DNA from: Bacteroidales bacterium
Lineage (GTDB): Bacteria; Bacteroidota; Bacteroidia; Bacteroidales; UBA932
Assembly (NCBI GenBank): GCA_017561265.1
Contig: JAFZDJ010000155.1
Location: 1-18,219 of the forward strand
Reading direction: 5' to 3'
Length of the DNA stretch: 18,219 nt
Below the pieces are notes generated by a model. It was given only the letters and a program-made list of their open reading frames with translations. It searched no databases and was not told the origin of the DNA. Positions within the stretch are counted from its first letter, which is position 1. Each line of letters starts with the position of its first letter. The position numbers were made by a program, and so were the translations under genes. Shown piece after piece: positions 8,452 through 15,205 of the stretch.

Positions 8452-8543
8452 AGTTGTTACTTTTAGTTGTTAAACATAAATATTAATTATTTTCTTTTCC
8501 GTACAGTATACACTACACTTACTGCACTGTTAAACGAGCGTTT
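8416..8543 (-). repeat. Central inverted repeat, left arm (susC leader and signal-peptide codons)
   Basis: Read towards the left susC, this stretch matches 9382-9514 in inverted orientation. It contains the core AAACGCTCG, a shared GTGCAGT, an identical 19-mer dyad-like block (8501-8519), and then a 71-bp perfectly identical block (8416-8486). That block covers the last 35 leader bases and the first 36 coding bases of susC. The main difference is a 5-bp shorter A-rich stretch next to the 71-bp block. The arm is the upstream leader of the left operon and contains most of the candidate crossover site. Confidence 0.92.
8501..8519 (-). promoter_or_regulatory. Conserved dyad block in left susC leader (possible operator)
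   Basis: On the minus strand this reads AGTGTAGTGTATACTGTAC, identical in the right leader (9406-9424). It has partial two-fold symmetry of the type AGT-nn-AGT-n-TA-n-ACT-nn-AC(T). It lies outside the predicted crossover point, so it stays with each operon whatever the orientation of the central segment. It could be a regulator-binding site, an accessory recombinase-binding site or a stem in the leader RNA. The sequence does not decide between these. Confidence 0.5.
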
Positions 8544-8550
8544 TTCAGTG
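8525..8550. promoter_or_regulatory. Candidate serine-recombinase crossover site, left
   Basis: The 26 bases have the classic 12 + 2 + 12 architecture of small serine invertase sites. The left arm is CACTGTTAAACG, the central dinucleotide is AG (8537-8538), and the right arm is CGTTTTTCAGTG. The arms are complementary at 10 of 12 positions. The asymmetric centre gives the site a direction, and the matching site at 9375-9400 has CT at its centre on the same strand. The two sites are therefore inverted, which predicts inversion rather than deletion. The AAACGnnCG core recalls, from memory, motifs reported at Bacteroides Mpi-controlled promoters. Confidence 0.72.
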
Positions 8551-8589
8551 CATTATCATTAATCATGTAAAACAAGATTCACTTACATT

Positions 8590-9189
8590 ATGTCAGTATT
8601 TGCATACATCAGGGTCAGCACGCAGATGCAGACCTATGCCAGTCAGCGGTATGAAATCGAAATGTACTGCAGGAATAATAAGATTCTTGTGGATGAATGG
8701 ATAAATGAATCGGTGTCAGGCACTATTGCTGTGGAGAAGCGTATTCTCGGATCTCTGCTGGAAAGGATGGAGAAAGGTGATGTCTTGATATGTACGGAAT
8801 TGTCCCGTTTGGGACGAAATATGCTCATGATCATGAGCGTGTTGAATACATGTTCCGGGAAAGGGATATCCATCCATTCAATCAAGGATCACTTCGATCT
8901 GACGGATAACATCAATTCCAAGATAATTGCGTTTGCATTTGCTTTGGCGGCTGAAATCGAAAGAAATCTGATATCTCAGCGTACGAAGGAAGCTCTGGCA
9001 GTAAAGAAATTGGAGGGTGTCAAGCTAGGCAGACCTCCGGGAAGTTCTAAGAAGAAGGTTACATTTTGTAAGGATTATGACCGTATATTGGCAATGAAAT
9101 CGGAAGGAAAGTCTATAAGTTTCATTGCCAAAGCCTATGGAATTCATCGTAATACATTGAAAAGATATCTTGACGATGTTAAATCATAA
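8590..9189 (+). CDS. Mpi-type small serine recombinase (DNA invertase)
   Basis: This 199-residue protein has the resolvase/invertase catalytic domain (about 1-140). The nucleophile Ser10 and Arg8 lie in YIRVST. The second active-site cluster is at about 64-77 (GDVLICTELSRLGRN; Asp64, Ser72, Arg73, Arg76). The long E-helix reads AEIERNLISQRTKEAL (about 121-136). After the GRPPGS hinge (about 148-152) a C-terminal helix-turn-helix (about 163-195) is suited to binding the half-sites. Size and domain order fit Hin/Gin-type invertases and the Bacteroides master invertase Mpi, not large serine integrases or IS607-type enzymes (which have the helix-turn-helix at the N-terminus). The gene lies inside the segment it is predicted to invert. 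Only 39 bp separate the left crossover site from the ATG and no clear promoter is visible there, so part of its promoter may lie in the repeat arm. Confidence 0.93.
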   Translation: MSVFAYIRVSTQMQTYASQRYEIEMYCRNNKILVDEWINESVSGTIAVEKRILGSLLERMEKGDVLICTELSRLGRNMLMIMSVLNTCSGKGISIHSIKDHFDLTDNINSKIIAFAFALAAEIERNLISQRTKEALAVKKLEGVKLGRPPGSSKKKVTFCKDYDRILAMKSEGKSISFIAKAYGIHRNTLKRYLDDVKS

Positions 9190-9303
9190 GTTGATGGTTT
9201 TGTTTTAAATTGAAAGATTCGTATGTTGTTTAGTTAAAAAAGCGATGTTTTGGGTGTTCTGTATTTAAATAATTGAAGCTGTGACCTTTCTACTGTGCGT
9301 GAA

Positions 9304-9311
9304 TAAATTTG
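9304..9311 (+). promoter_or_regulatory. Second TAnnTTTG-like box (weak candidate)
   Basis: TAAATTTG matches the Bacteroidota -7 consensus, but no TTTG-like -33 element lies 19-21 bp upstream. It is in the AT-rich spacer after the recombinase gene and points at the right susC. It is either a chance match or a minor second start. Confidence 0.25.
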
Positions 9312-9329
9312 CACTTTAAGCTGTAAAAT

Positions 9330-9361
9330 TTTGATTTGTAATGAAAATTATATTATATTTG
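9330..9361 (+). promoter_or_regulatory. Bacteroidota-type promoter facing right susC operon, inside the invertible segment
   Basis: A -33 element TTTG (9330-9333) is followed, after a 20-bp spacer, by TATATTTG (9354-9361), a perfect match to the TAnnTTTG -7 consensus of Bacteroides sigma-ABfr promoters. Transcription would start near 9368, about 13 bp before the AAACG core of the right crossover site, leaving a leader of about 110 nt before the susC ATG at 9479. After inversion the -7 box would fall at 8564-8571 on the minus strand, about the same distance from the left susC. I found no CAAAnnTA (minus-strand counterpart) between 8544 and 8700. Confidence 0.75.
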
Positions 9362-9374
9362 CAATTCGAGCTGT

Positions 9375-9400
9375 TTGTAAAAAACGCTCGGTTTTATGTG
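9375..9400. promoter_or_regulatory. Candidate serine-recombinase crossover site, right
   Basis: This is aligned with the left site on the shared core AAACG-CT-CG (centre CT at 9387-9388). Its dyad is much weaker than on the left: the arms TTGTAAAAAACG and CGGTTTTATGTG are complementary at about 6 of 12 positions. The centre is the inverse of the left site's AG, as needed for inversion. The sequence further out (GTGCAGT) is again shared with the left arm. Confidence 0.6.
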
Positions 9401-9514
9401 CAGTTAGTGTAGTGTATACTGTACTGAAAAAAGAAAAAATTATTTAATATTTATGTTTAACAACTAAAAGTAACAACTATGAGAAAAATGAAACTATTTT
9501 TCACAGCGTTGGCG
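9382..9514 (+). repeat. Central inverted repeat, right arm (susC leader and signal-peptide codons)
   Basis: This is the partner of 8416-8543. It contains the crossover core, GTGCAGT, the identical 19-mer block and the 71-bp perfect block 9444-9514. The latter runs from the leader into the first 12 codons of susC. Just before the ATG the heptamer AACAACT occurs twice (9459-9465 and 9472-9478, 13 bp apart). This A-rich leader replaces a Shine-Dalgarno sequence, as is common in this phylum. Confidence 0.92.
9406..9425 (+). promoter_or_regulatory. Conserved dyad block in right susC leader (possible operator)
   Basis: AGTGTAGTGTATACTGTACT fits the symmetric pattern AGTnnAGTnTAnACTnnACT centred on TA. 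The first 19 bases are identical in the left leader. It lies downstream of the predicted transcription start, so it could act as an operator, a leader RNA element or an accessory site for the recombinase. Confidence 0.5.
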
Positions 9515-12500
9515 GTACTGATGACTTCTGTGGCTTTTGCCCAGAATATCACAGTGACCGGACATGTTACAGACGCGCAGACAAACGAGGCTGTTCCATT
9601 TGCAGCAGTTCGTCTTGACGGTACAATGACAGGAGTCAGCACAGATGCTGATGGTCTGTACTCAATATCAGTACCGGCAAACGGCGTTCTCGTTTTCTCT
9701 TCTATCGGTTATGAGAACATGTCAGTTGCTGTTGAGGGAAGAACACGTGTGAATGTTTCCCTCAATCCTGATTCTGAAGCTCTCGACGAGACAATCGTGG
9801 TAGCTTATGGAGTTCAGAAGAAATCATCATTCGTTGGATCTGCTACTCAGGTGAGCGGTGAGAAGCTCGAGAGAATGCAGACTACCAACATCAGTAAGTC
9901 CCTCGAGGGAGCTGTGGCAGGTCTTCAGACTGCGAGCTCATCAGGTACTCCTGGTTCAGGTTCAAGCATTATCATCCGTGGTCTCGGTTCGATCTCGGCT
10001 TCACAGTCACCTCTTATCGTTGTTGACGGTGTGCCTTATGAAGGATCGCTCAACTCTATCCCTACTCAGGATATCGAGTCGCTTACAGTCCTCAAGGATG
10101 CTGCTGCAAACTCTATGTATGGTGCACGTGGTTCAAACGGTGTCATCATCATCACTACAAAGAGAGGTGCAGCTGACAAGATACATGTGACATTCGATGC
10201 TAAGGTCGGAGTCAACTCAAGAGCTGTCCCTGCTTATGACGTGATCACTAATCCTGGTGATTACTATGAAATGGCATGGGAGTCTCTCAGAAATGCTGCA
10301 TACTATCGTGACGCAAGCCCTCTTACTCTTGCTCAGGCAAACATGTATGCATCAGCAGCTTTGATTCCTAACCTCAACTACAATACTTACAAGGGTATTG
10401 CTGACAACGAGCTCATCGATCCTGCTACAGGAAAGCTCAATCCGGCTGCGAAGGACCTCAAGTGGACTGACAACTGGAACAGAGACGTATTCGAGAACGG
10501 TCTCCGTCAGGAGTATAACGTAAGTGCATCAGGTGGTTCTGACAAGACTCAGGCTTACTTCTCTGCATCATATCTTAAGGATGGCGGTTACGTTCCTATG
10601 TCAGGCTTCACCCGTCTTGCAGTAAGAAGCAAGGTTGACCATCAGGTTACCAAGTGGCTCAAGGCTGGTCTCAACGTTTCATACTCTAACACAAACCAGC
10701 AGCAGTATGGTGGAGCGGCATCAGGTTCACATTACAACAACCTCTTCTTCTTCGGACAGAACATCGCTCCTATCTATCCTATCTATCAGTATGACCTTGC
10801 AACAGGTGAGCGTCTTTACGGTGCAAAGGGCGAGGATCTTTACGACTGGGGTGAAATGCGTGCTTTCGGTCAGCTTTCAAACCCTTACGGTCAGCTCATG
10901 ACTTCACTCAGCGAGACTATCTCTGACAACATGTCATCAAGAGGATACGTTGATATCCAGATTCTCAAGGATCTCAAGTTCTCTGCAAACGTTGCATACG
11001 ACGTATTCAACCAGAAGGGTGACTTCTATACAACTCCAGCAGGTGGTGACGCAGCAAACGTAAACGGTCGTGGCGAGCAGAGCACTTCACGCTACACAGC
11101 TCTCAATGCCAACCAGCTCCTCACTTACTATCCTACATGGGGTGACCACTCTCTCAACGTTCTCCTCGGACACGAGACAAAGAGCGACGTTTCTTACGGT
11201 CTTTCAGCTGAGATGACAAATGTTGTTGACCCAACCGTTTCAGACTTCGACAACTTCATCACTTACCAGGGTCTCAGCTCTGCAACAACAGAGTACTTCC
11301 TTCAGGGATTCTTCGGAAGAGCGGAGTACAGCTATGCAAACAAGTATACTGCATCTGCTTCTTACCGTATGGATGCGTCATCACGCTTCCATCCTGACAG
11401 AAGATGGGGTTCTTTCTGGGCTGTCGGTGCATCATGGAACATGAAGCAGGAAGGCTTCCTCGCAGGTGTTCGCGCTGTTGATTATCTCCGTCTTAAGGCC
11501 AGCTACGGTACTCAGGGTAACGATAACGTAGGTTACACCAAGGTATATGAGGACCTCTATACTATCAGCCGTGTTGATGGTGAGGCTTCTGTAACTAAGG
11601 TATTCCGCGCAGCTCCTGAGGTTACATGGGAGAAGTCAAACAACTTCAATGCAGGTTTCGAGGCAAGACTCTTCAACAGACTCACCCTCAATGCTGACTT
11701 CTTCATCAAGGAGACAAAGGATATGATCTACTCAAGACCTCTCGCTCCTTCAGCAGGATCACCAGCTTCACAGCTCGTGAACGATATCGACATGAAGAAT
11801 ACAGGTATCGAGTTCGAACTTGCAGTTGACATCATCAAGAATCAGAACCTCGTATGGAATGTCTCACTCAACGGAACACACTACAAGAATGAGTTGACAA
11901 AGCTTCCATCAGACAAGACTGACCCTACACGTTATCCGGACGGATACCAGTCAGGTTCATACTGGCGCAAGCTCGGTGGTTCACTCTATGATTTCTATCT
12001 TTACGAGTGGGCAGGTGTAGACGATGCGACAGGTCTTCCGCTTTACAACAAGTATGTGAAGGATGAGAACGGTGTAGAGACTGTAACTCTTGTGAACACA
12101 TCTTCAGAGGCTACTCTCCGCCAGACAGGCAAGTCAGCTCTTCCTAAGTTCTACGGTGGTTTCAATACATCACTCTCAACTTACGGATTTGACTTCAGTG
12201 CAGCGTTTGCATATCAGATCGGCGGTTACACAATGGACTCTAACTACCAGAGCCTCATGACTGCAGGTCGTATCGGAACAAACTGGCATAAGGATGCATT
12301 CAACAGATGGACTCCTGAGAACACTACTTCAGAAGTTCCAAGACTTCAGAATGCATATCAGGAGGCTAACTCGACATCTACAAGATGGCTTACTGATGCT
12401 TCTTATATCAGCCTTAGAAACCTTACTGTAGGTTACACATTCCCTAAGAGAATTGCAAACAGACTTTCTATGCAGTCACTCCGCATCTTCGCAACAGGAG

Positions 12501-12622
12501 ATAACCTCTGGTATCTTTCTAGAAGAAAGGGTCTCGACGTACGTCAGTCATTCAGCGGTGCTACAGGCTTTACTTATTCAGCTCTCAGAACTGTTTCTGG
12601 AGGTATTACTGTAACATTTTAA
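9479..12622 (+). CDS. SusC/RagA-like TonB-dependent outer-membrane transporter (right operon)
   Basis: This 1047-residue transporter has a signal peptide 1-21 (AFA|Q), a carboxypeptidase-regulatory-like extension (about 24-97), a TonB-box-like DETIVVAYG (103-111) and a plug (about 115-230) closing with the SusC signature around LKDAAANSMYGARGSNGV. The large barrel ends in Phe (ITVTF). The first 95 residues closely resemble the left SusC, and the first 12 codons are identical at DNA level. The plug and barrel are strongly diverged, suggesting a different ligand. It is the first gene behind the promoter in the invertible segment, so it is the operon predicted to be ON in this assembly. It imports whatever the adjacent SusD captures, driven by TonB. 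Confidence 0.97.
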   Translation: MRKMKLFFTALAVLMTSVAFAQNITVTGHVTDAQTNEAVPFAAVRLDGTMTGVSTDADGLYSISVPANGVLVFSSIGYENMSVAVEGRTRVNVSLNPDSEALDETIVVAYGVQKKSSFVGSATQVSGEKLERMQTTNISKSLEGAVAGLQTASSSGTPGSGSSIIIRGLGSISASQSPLIVVDGVPYEGSLNSIPTQDIESLTVLKDAAANSMYGARGSNGVIIITTKRGAADKIHVTFDAKVGVNSRAVPAYDVITNPGDYYEMAWESLRNAAYYRDASPLTLAQANMYASAALIPNLNYNTYKGIADNELIDPATGKLNPAAKDLKWTDNWNRDVFENGLRQEYNVSASGGSDKTQAYFSASYLKDGGYVPMSGFTRLAVRSKVDHQVTKWLKAGLNVSYSNTNQQQYGGAASGSHYNNLFFFGQNIAPIYPIYQYDLATGERLYGAKGEDLYDWGEMRAFGQLSNPYGQLMTSLSETISDNMSSRGYVDIQILKDLKFSANVAYDVFNQKGDFYTTPAGGDAANVNGRGEQSTSRYTALNANQLLTYYPTWGDHSLNVLLGHETKSDVSYGLSAEMTNVVDPTVSDFDNFITYQGLSSATTEYFLQGFFGRAEYSYANKYTASASYRMDASSRFHPDRRWGSFWAVGASWNMKQEGFLAGVRAVDYLRLKASYGTQGNDNVGYTKVYEDLYTISRVDGEASVTKVFRAAPEVTWEKSNNFNAGFEARLFNRLTLNADFFIKETKDMIYSRPLAPSAGSPASQLVNDIDMKNTGIEFELAVDIIKNQNLVWNVSLNGTHYKNELTKLPSDKTDPTRYPDGYQSGSYWRKLGGSLYDFYLYEWAGVDDATGLPLYNKYVKDENGVETVTLVNTSSEATLRQTGKSALPKFYGGFNTSLSTYGFDFSAAFAYQIGGYTMDSNYQSLMTAGRIGTNWHKDAFNRWTPENTTSEVPRLQNAYQEANSTSTRWLTDASYISLRNLTVGYTFPKRIANRLSMQSLRIFATGDNLWYLSRRKGLDVRQSFSGATGFTYSALRTVSGGITVTF

Positions 12623-12626
12623 GCAT

Positions 12627-12632
12627 AGGAGA
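12627..12632 (+). promoter_or_regulatory. Shine-Dalgarno-like site before right susD
   Basis: AGGAGA lies 8 bases before the susD ATG at 12641, in the 18-bp susC-susD gap. Such a motif is uncommon in this phylum and is not evident before the left susD, where an A-rich stretch precedes the start. Confidence 0.45.
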
Positions 12633-12640
12633 CAGATAAT

Positions 12641-14149
12641 ATGAAAAAGATATTTATAATTCTTGCAACCGCTTTGCTTACTCTCGCTTCTTGCGAGAAG
12701 AGCTTTGATGTGAAGTATACTTCACAGCTTACCGGAAGCAACGCAGCGTCTATGGTCGAGAATGATCCGTCATTCCTTGATTCATATGTACAGGGTCTCT
12801 ACGGTTCCATGTGTGCCTACGGTGCAGGTGGAAGTACAAACCACGATGACTATGGTATCATGTCGGTTTATACCAACACTGAGTACATGGGTGGCGACAT
12901 CGTGCTTTGGGGAACACAGAACTGGGGTCTTTATGACTACATGTTCGATTACAGAGCATTCCAATATTCACGTCCATACCAGCTCTGGAGTACATTCTAT
13001 ACTCTCGTAGCTAATGCAAACATCATCATTGACTTCTTCCCTGCAGGTGAGGATCCTACAAACGAAGTTGCAAGGGCAGCTCTCGGTCAGGCTTATGCTG
13101 TAAGAGCATTCGCTTACATCTATGAGATGCTTTATTTCCAGGATCCATGTAATGCTGCCGGTGATTTCAATGCTGACGCTCCAGGCGTACCTGTAATCTA
13201 TGCTGCTCGTGACGGCAAGACTCAGGACGAGATGGATGCTGCAAAGGGCAGAAACACAATGGGATTCGTTGCAGCAGCTGCAGAGAGCGACATCAACATG
13301 GCTCTTGCACTCCTCGAGGGTTATGCACGTCCTTCAAAGAACATGATCGACTGGCAGGTAGCTCAGGGTATCGCTGCACGTCTTTACCTCTTCACTCATC
13401 AGTGGGAGAAGGCTGCTGAGGCTGCAAATGCAGCTCGCCAGGGCTATGACCTCATGACTGCAAACAGACTTTATGCAGGTATGATGAATATTGAGGATCC
13501 AGAGGTTCTCTGGGGATTCAACCATACAACTGAGACTCAGACTACTTACGCTTCATTCTTCTCACACTTGAGTAATGACAGCCCAGGTTATGGCGGACTC
13601 AACCAGATGTCTAAGCTTATCGACGCTAAGCTCTACAGCCAGATTTCTGTAACTGACTATAGAAAGGCATGGTTCAACACTCCAGAGGGTGATCCTTCTG
13701 CAGCACAGGTAGGTGCTCAGCAGCCACTCGCAGCTAGAAAGTTCGGTTATGATCCACAGTGGCTCCAGGACTACATCTACATGCGTGCAGCTGAGATGTA
13801 TCTTACTGAGGCAGAGGCTCTTGCTAGACTCGGTAATACTTCAGGCGCTCAGTCAGTTCTTGCTGAACTCATGGCAAAGAGAGATCCGCTTTGGGCAGGT
13901 ACTGCAACAGTTGATGAAATCGCTCTTCAGAGAAGAATCGAGCTTTGGGGTGAGGGCTTCCGTTACTTCGACGTTCGTAGAACCGCTACTGGTATCGTAA
14001 GAGACTACGAGGGTTCTAACCACAACTACGAGCTCATGACAATCATTGCAGACGTACCAGCACACCACAAGCTTTGGGTTTTCCAGATTCCTCAGAGAGA
14101 AATGCAGGAGAACGTACAGCTTACTGAGGCTGACCAGAACGAATTGTAA
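12641..14149 (+). CDS. SusD/RagB-like substrate-binding lipoprotein (right operon)
   Basis: This 502-residue SusD-family lipoprotein has a signal peptide ending in the lipobox LASC (Cys18). The N-terminal half has the family's helical repeats (ALGQAYAVRAFAYIYEMLYF, about residues 147-166). The C-terminal half has YIYMRAAEMYLTEAEALARLG (about 377-397) and the RRIELWGEGFRYFDVRR block, which is characteristic of SusD/RagB proteins. The end, FQIPQREMQENVQLTEADQN, is also typical. It forms the extracellular lid on the adjacent SusC. It is only distantly similar to the left SusD. It starts 18 bp after susC and is followed 19 bp later by the lipoprotein gene, so it sits in a tight operon. Confidence 0.96.
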   Translation: MKKIFIILATALLTLASCEKSFDVKYTSQLTGSNAASMVENDPSFLDSYVQGLYGSMCAYGAGGSTNHDDYGIMSVYTNTEYMGGDIVLWGTQNWGLYDYMFDYRAFQYSRPYQLWSTFYTLVANANIIIDFFPAGEDPTNEVARAALGQAYAVRAFAYIYEMLYFQDPCNAAGDFNADAPGVPVIYAARDGKTQDEMDAAKGRNTMGFVAAAAESDINMALALLEGYARPSKNMIDWQVAQGIAARLYLFTHQWEKAAEAANAARQGYDLMTANRLYAGMMNIEDPEVLWGFNHTTETQTTYASFFSHLSNDSPGYGGLNQMSKLIDAKLYSQISVTDYRKAWFNTPEGDPSAAQVGAQQPLAARKFGYDPQWLQDYIYMRAAEMYLTEAEALARLGNTSGAQSVLAELMAKRDPLWAGTATVDEIALQRRIELWGEGFRYFDVRRTATGIVRDYEGSNHNYELMTIIADVPAHHKLWVFQIPQREMQENVQLTEADQNEL

Positions 14150-14168
14150 ACCTTAAAGATTGTTAAAG

Positions 14169-15005
14169 ATGAAAAGAATTTCAATAATACTGATGATGCT
14201 TTCTGCAGCCGTGTTTGCTTCTTGTAACAAGGCTCTTGAGAAAGACGTGGTTGAAGCAGGTTTCGCTCCTGCACAGCCAGTACCGACTGTCAGCAATCTT
14301 GTTGTGACTTCAGTTAATGAGCTTGAGAAGAGCGCAGTTCTGACAGCTACATTTGATGGCATCACTGCTGGCATGGACAGCCTCGAGATCGGCTTCATGT
14401 CATCTACTGACAAGACATTCCAGACTTCTACAGCAGTGCTTATCGATCCTGCTAACGGAACTTATTCTGCTACTGTCAGCGTTAAGCCAGGTATGAAGAA
14501 TTATTTCGTTGCAATGGCAGCTACTCTTGGAGGATCTGCTTATTCAGAGGTAGTTGAATATGATGTTCCATCTGTTCCATGGTACAGGCTTGTGTCTGAT
14601 AAATATGTTGCAAATCTCGAGAGTTACTTTGGTGATGTATATGCACATGTTATTGGTGTTAATCTTGATGCTGATAATAAGACTCTCACATTGAATAATC
14701 TCGATGCTTGGGCTGCTGACCAGGGTGTTCCTACTACATTTACAGGAACTGTTGACCTTGACACAAGAGTAGCATCATTTGATTGTTCTACTGGATTTGT
14801 TGATCATGGTATTGCTGCATATGGCTTCTATCTTGTAGCTATCGATCCTGTTGCATTGTCACAGGGCAGCCTTTCAGTGATTACAGAGTTTGAAGTTACT
14901 TTCTCTGAGGATGGCTCTTTAATGAATATGCCACTTTGGGCGACCGTAACAGGTGACGGACAGATTGCAGACATTTATCTTCCTGCAACTTATACAGCAA
15001 TGTAA
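14169..15005 (+). CDS. SusE/F-position surface lipoprotein with FN3-like domain (right operon)
   Basis: This is a 278-residue lipoprotein. I chose the ATG at 14169 (MKRISIILMML) over an in-frame TTG at 14160, because it gives a compact signal peptide with the lipobox FASC (Cys19). Residues about 36-130 look like a fibronectin-III/Ig-type fold (PTVSNLVVTSVNELEKSAVL, later MKNYFVAMAATLGG). The C-terminal portion (about 135-278) is beta-rich, with LDADNKTLTLNNLDAW and an SEDGSLMNMPLW turn resembling the left lipoprotein's C-terminal module. It occupies the same operon slot as the left lipoprotein but carries a different N-terminal domain, so the pair look like domain-swapped counterparts. The role is probably ligand binding next to SusCD (inference). 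The second half uses more T-ending codons (GAT, AAT) than susC and susD. Confidence 0.82.
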   Translation: MKRISIILMMLSAAVFASCNKALEKDVVEAGFAPAQPVPTVSNLVVTSVNELEKSAVLTATFDGITAGMDSLEIGFMSSTDKTFQTSTAVLIDPANGTYSATVSVKPGMKNYFVAMAATLGGSAYSEVVEYDVPSVPWYRLVSDKYVANLESYFGDVYAHVIGVNLDADNKTLTLNNLDAWAADQGVPTTFTGTVDLDTRVASFDCSTGFVDHGIAAYGFYLVAIDPVALSQGSLSVITEFEVTFSEDGSLMNMPLWATVTGDGQIADIYLPATYTAM

Positions 15006-15052
15006 TTTTATATGCGAAACAGCAGATTGCTGACGTTAATATACTGTGTATT

Positions 15053-15088
15053 CCGTGATGGTGTTCTCATGCGAGACCGCCATCGCGG
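15053..15088 (+). ncRNA. Long stem-loop in the spacer before the right protease gene
   Basis: Arms 15053-15068 and 15073-15088 form a 16-position stem with two G/U wobbles and one mismatch around the four-base loop ATGC. No T-run follows, so it is not a standard terminator. It may be an RNA processing or stabilising element in the 200-bp gap between lipoprotein and protease genes. Confidence 0.45.
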
Positions 15089-15129
15089 ATTACGCTTATA
15101 TAAGTCCAGATGTTGTTTCAGCCGTTCAG

Positions 15130-15160
15130 AAGGAGAGGTGTACCATGCCCCTCCTTTCAC
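15130..15160 (+). terminator. Weak terminator-like hairpin before the right protease gene
   Basis: AAGGAGAGG (15130-15138) pairs with CCCCTCCTT (15148-15156) apart from one mismatch, with a nine-base loop. Only a poor T-tract (TCACTGTTT) follows. It occupies the same operon position as the strong terminator in the left operon, so it may attenuate protease expression there too. The evidence is weaker than on the left. Confidence 0.35.
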
Positions 15161-15205
15161 TGTTTATAACCACACTAATAATAACACAAAAACCAACACT
15201 TTCTA

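Larger units (their letters stand above)
8538..9387. mobile_element. Predicted invertible DNA segment carrying its own recombinase and an outward promoter
   Basis: About 850 bp lies between the centres of two inverted candidate crossover sites. It contains the serine recombinase gene and, at its right end, one strong Bacteroidota-type promoter directed outwards. It is flanked by the leaders of two divergent operons. Recombination between the sites would flip the segment and point the promoter at the left susC instead of the right one. The arrangement is analogous to the Salmonella Hin switch (recombinase gene plus promoter inside the invertible segment), but here there is a full operon on each side. 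The inversion itself is inferred. Confidence 0.75.

Noticed and set aside
9304..9311. TAAATTTG as a second main promoter for right susC
   Set aside because: It matches the -7 box but lacks a TTTG at the proper spacing, so it is kept only as a weak candidate.
8452..9478. The recombinase flanked by inverted repeats as an insertion sequence or IS607-like transposon
   Set aside because: The repeat arms contain the susC leaders and continue into susC codons, so they are not element ends. The enzyme has a C-terminal helix-turn-helix like invertases, whereas IS607-type enzymes have it at the N-terminus. No target duplication is evident.
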